Assembly: GCA_021234155.1 (NCBI GenBank)
Contig: JAJEKV010000025.1
Coordinates: 7,578,531 to 7,642,530 of the forward strand
Reading direction: 5' to 3'
Length of the DNA stretch: 64,000 nucleotides
Source: Isoetes taiwanensis
Taxonomy: Eukaryota; Streptophyta; Lycopodiopsida; Isoetales; Isoetaceae
Shown: positions 61,831 through 64,000 of the stretch, piece by piece
How positions within the stretch are numbered: the first letter of the stretch is position 1
Layout of the letters: each line of letters starts with the position of its first letter
The notes under the pieces: generated by a model
Database searches by the model: none
What the model saw: the letters and a program-made list of their open reading frames with translations, nothing else
What the model was told of the DNA's origin: nothing
Translations under genes and position numbers: made by a program

Positions 61831-62640
61831 ATGGATTTATAACTCAAACAAATGGATTTCTAAAAACCGATGCTCGATATCAATAACCATCTCATTAGTC
61901 TAAAGTAGTTTAACCTATAATATGATGCTCGTGTGTCTTCCTCCTAGAAAACCTCTTCTGTCGCTCATTACAGATTGGTTTTCTTCTATCAAATAATTCC
62001 TTGCTCACTCCATACCATAGTTTTCCCCATTATTGCTCCTGGTCATCATGGATTGCTTACAGGGAACGCTTGTGAGTGGTCAAAACAATAAAATCATTAT
62101 AATTAATTATAGCGCCAAACATGGCACAAACATCAACAAAAATTTACCTGTAAGCTCTCAGGATCGAGAGCCGCAGTTCACGATTATCCCTCTAAACCCT
62201 ATAAAGGCGAATGGAGCAAAACACGCCTTTAAAATCTTAAAGAAAGAATGAGCCCAAACAACTGCATTGATACTAATGCAAAGCCAGTAAATACTCGAGC
62301 TTCTCCGAGAGGATTTGGGGTGTTACCTGCTTTCAGGCAATCAACGCGATGGATTGGAGAAAACACTATATGATGGGCTCGCGGATCTGGTGCACCCTAA
62401 TAGTCTCAAACTCCAGCGGCTTATTTTCTAACGGCATTGAACCAGTGTTATCTTCGGCGGGAATCCATAGCGACACTACGAAACAAAGCCACATTACGGC
62501 TCTCTATTGACGTCCGGTGGTAAGTTTCCGTCGATGATGAAGCGTCAAAGCGTCACGATCGCCGAGCGCCTATTCGGCAATCGGACCGTCGATGCACTTA
62601 TTATTATCTTGTCCTTCTCGTATATGCTCGTCTAGCGGCG
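61831..62640. other. transition back to plant-like DNA, no gene
   Basis: AT-rich up to about 62.2 kb, then mixed. The 72-codon plus-strand frame at 62033-62251 has no recognisable content. Confidence 0.35.
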
Positions 62641-62965
62641 ACATGTAGTCGTTCAGCGTCGTTCGCATTACCGCATTAAATTAAACCCTTGCGCGCTTTA
62701 ACTGCCAGTGGCGCCGTACGTAAGGTAAAGCGTGTGGTGACTTGCTGCTTGCGTCGTTCAAGCGGCGACAATTTTGCGTCATCATGTCAGATCGGCGATA
62801 AATTTGCAGTAGCGTGCTGCTTGGCATGGTACCCGGTGTGGCGTCGTTCAACGGCGTTCTTGGCGTGGTATTGTCACAATGGCGGCACGGCGCCGCAGCG
62901 GCGTCGTTCAGCGTCTTTGGCGACATGGCGACCGCGCGGAACAGCGTGGTTCAGCGGCGATTAAA
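62640..62965 (+). repeat. cluster of CGTCGTTCA..GGCG motifs
   Basis: CGTCGTTCA or close variants, usually followed by an (A)GCGGCG-type string, occur near 62652, 62752, 62843, 62904 and, as GTGGTTCAGCGGCG, near 62947. Spacing is roughly 45-100 bp and irregular. The segment is GC-rich in AT-rich surroundings. It may be a degenerate tandem repeat; no coding role is supported. Confidence 0.5.
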
Positions 62966-63480
62966 GAATTTTGATAAAAAATGTTGTTGTATTGTTCAAT
63001 GTGATTTAGCGGTTGGGTTAATATTCGTATTCAAAATTAACAATATTTAATACCAAATAAATATTTAGTAATATTTATTAATATTAATAATATCAATAAT
63101 AGTATTAATAAATATTAAATATGAACAAAATAGAATAAATATTTAAAATTTAAAAATTCGAAAAATAGAAACAAATATTGATTAAATTATATTAATGGTA
63201 GATAAGCATTGTGACAACATAGCAATTAAATGTTTAATAAATCTAAGAAGATAAAAAAATAGATAGAGCATAAAATTAACATAACAAAAATCACAAATAA
63301 TAAGAGCAAGCATAAAAATTTAAAATTTAATTCAATTAATATATTTCTGATAATTTGCATTTAAAATATATATTAAGTCTTTAGTTGTTAACTCTCTTCT
63401 TCTTGCTTCTTCTTCATTGGCAGTGCTTCATTGCACTGCATTATTGTATGTAACAATTAGTTCATTGTAGTCATAGTAAT
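62966..63480. other. very AT-rich, low-complexity stretch
   Basis: Between about 63000 and 63370 the sequence is almost entirely A and T, with repeated TAATATT and AATAAATATT words. No gene. Confidence 0.7.
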
Positions 63481-64000
63481 TATGTAGAATGATACACCTT
63501 CATCTCCCCTTTCCTTGATGTAAGCGTCTGTGATCCGCATATTTGCCTTGTTTGAAGGCCCTTCGGCGTTCATCTTTAGCGTGAGGCGACCGACCAAATG
63601 GCGCCTATTGAGAATGACACCAAAACTAATGTTGGAGTGTTCAACTTTCGAGAACCTACATTATAAACCAAATTTATACTTACAAATAGCTTATCCGAGA
63701 AAGCCATACTTGGCGGACCAGGTCTTATTGGCACTATAGGCGCCACCTTCTCGTACCTACGTCAGTGGCTGCCTTTGTTCTAGCTTCCCTTTCTTCCCGA
63801 TAATATGTTGGCCTTCAAACACTACAATGCAATATAGGGACTTGATCCACATGGCATCACTAATTATCGACTCATGGGAGAGATGATGTACTTGAAATCT
63901 CATTAGTCAACGGATAGAGGCATTGCCACTTCCTCTACTCCGGGACTCCTGTAGCTTAGCGAAACTTTCAACTGCTTCTTACGATTACCTGCAAAATAAA
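63481..64000. other. no gene recognised at the window end
   Basis: Mixed composition. A 69-codon plus-strand frame at 63530-63739 has no recognisable content. Confidence 0.4.

Overview
The window is nuclear DNA of a land plant. A spliced TORTIFOLIA1/SPIRAL2-type microtubule-associated protein gene (plant-specific family), a plant-type LINE, an LTR, many small inverted-repeat elements and long gene-poor stretches all point that way. Large spacing and layered repeats would fit a large-genome seed plant, possibly a gymnosperm, but the species cannot be fixed from sequence alone.

Layout: 1-4.6 kb is gene-poor, with a pentanucleotide microsatellite and a probable 3' LTR. 4.6-8.53 kb is a 5'-truncated LINE with a 7-bp target duplication and a broken ORF2. 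9.08-17.7 kb is a nested repeat complex: a pair of 0.58-kb inverted repeats, a tandem array of units carrying Pol III-type A/B boxes, a 0.6-kb block present once uninterrupted and once split by three insertions whose borders the uninterrupted copy defines, and a 0.5-kb direct duplication. 19.18-22.89 kb is an apparently intact six-exon TORTIFOLIA1-like gene (plus strand). Convergent with it, 25.06-23.78 kb (minus) is a two-exon gene for an unrecognised protein with two membrane segments and a fold-back MITE cluster close upstream. 27.2-32.0 kb holds a broken FAN1-like (Fanconi-associated nuclease) gene: its middle exons lie on the minus strand, while the start of the nuclease region lies inverted on the plus strand with a stop and frameshifts.

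32.5-38.5 kb is a direct duplication of about 2.65 kb whose junctions carry GAA tracts. From about 38.5 kb on genes are scarce; a candidate first exon and one broken coding-like fragment are the only protein-like signals. 41.6-50.9 kb is unrecognisable low-GC DNA with a change in strand composition near 47.8 kb. 50.9-61.8 kb is a block with CpG-rich, Escherichia coli-like word texture but no credible gene, interrupted by at least two CpG-poor stretches of different texture. I regard a base-calling or assembly artefact as the most economical explanation, but the sequence cannot prove it. The end is AT-rich plant-like DNA with a cluster of CGTCGTTCA-type motifs.

The two intact genes are ordinary housekeeping/cytoskeletal loci and do not form a system. 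The most interesting items are the rearranged FAN1 locus, the element complex at 9-17 kb, the GAA-bounded duplication and the anomalous 38-62 kb block. No identity values, alignments or database searches were run; everything was read by eye.
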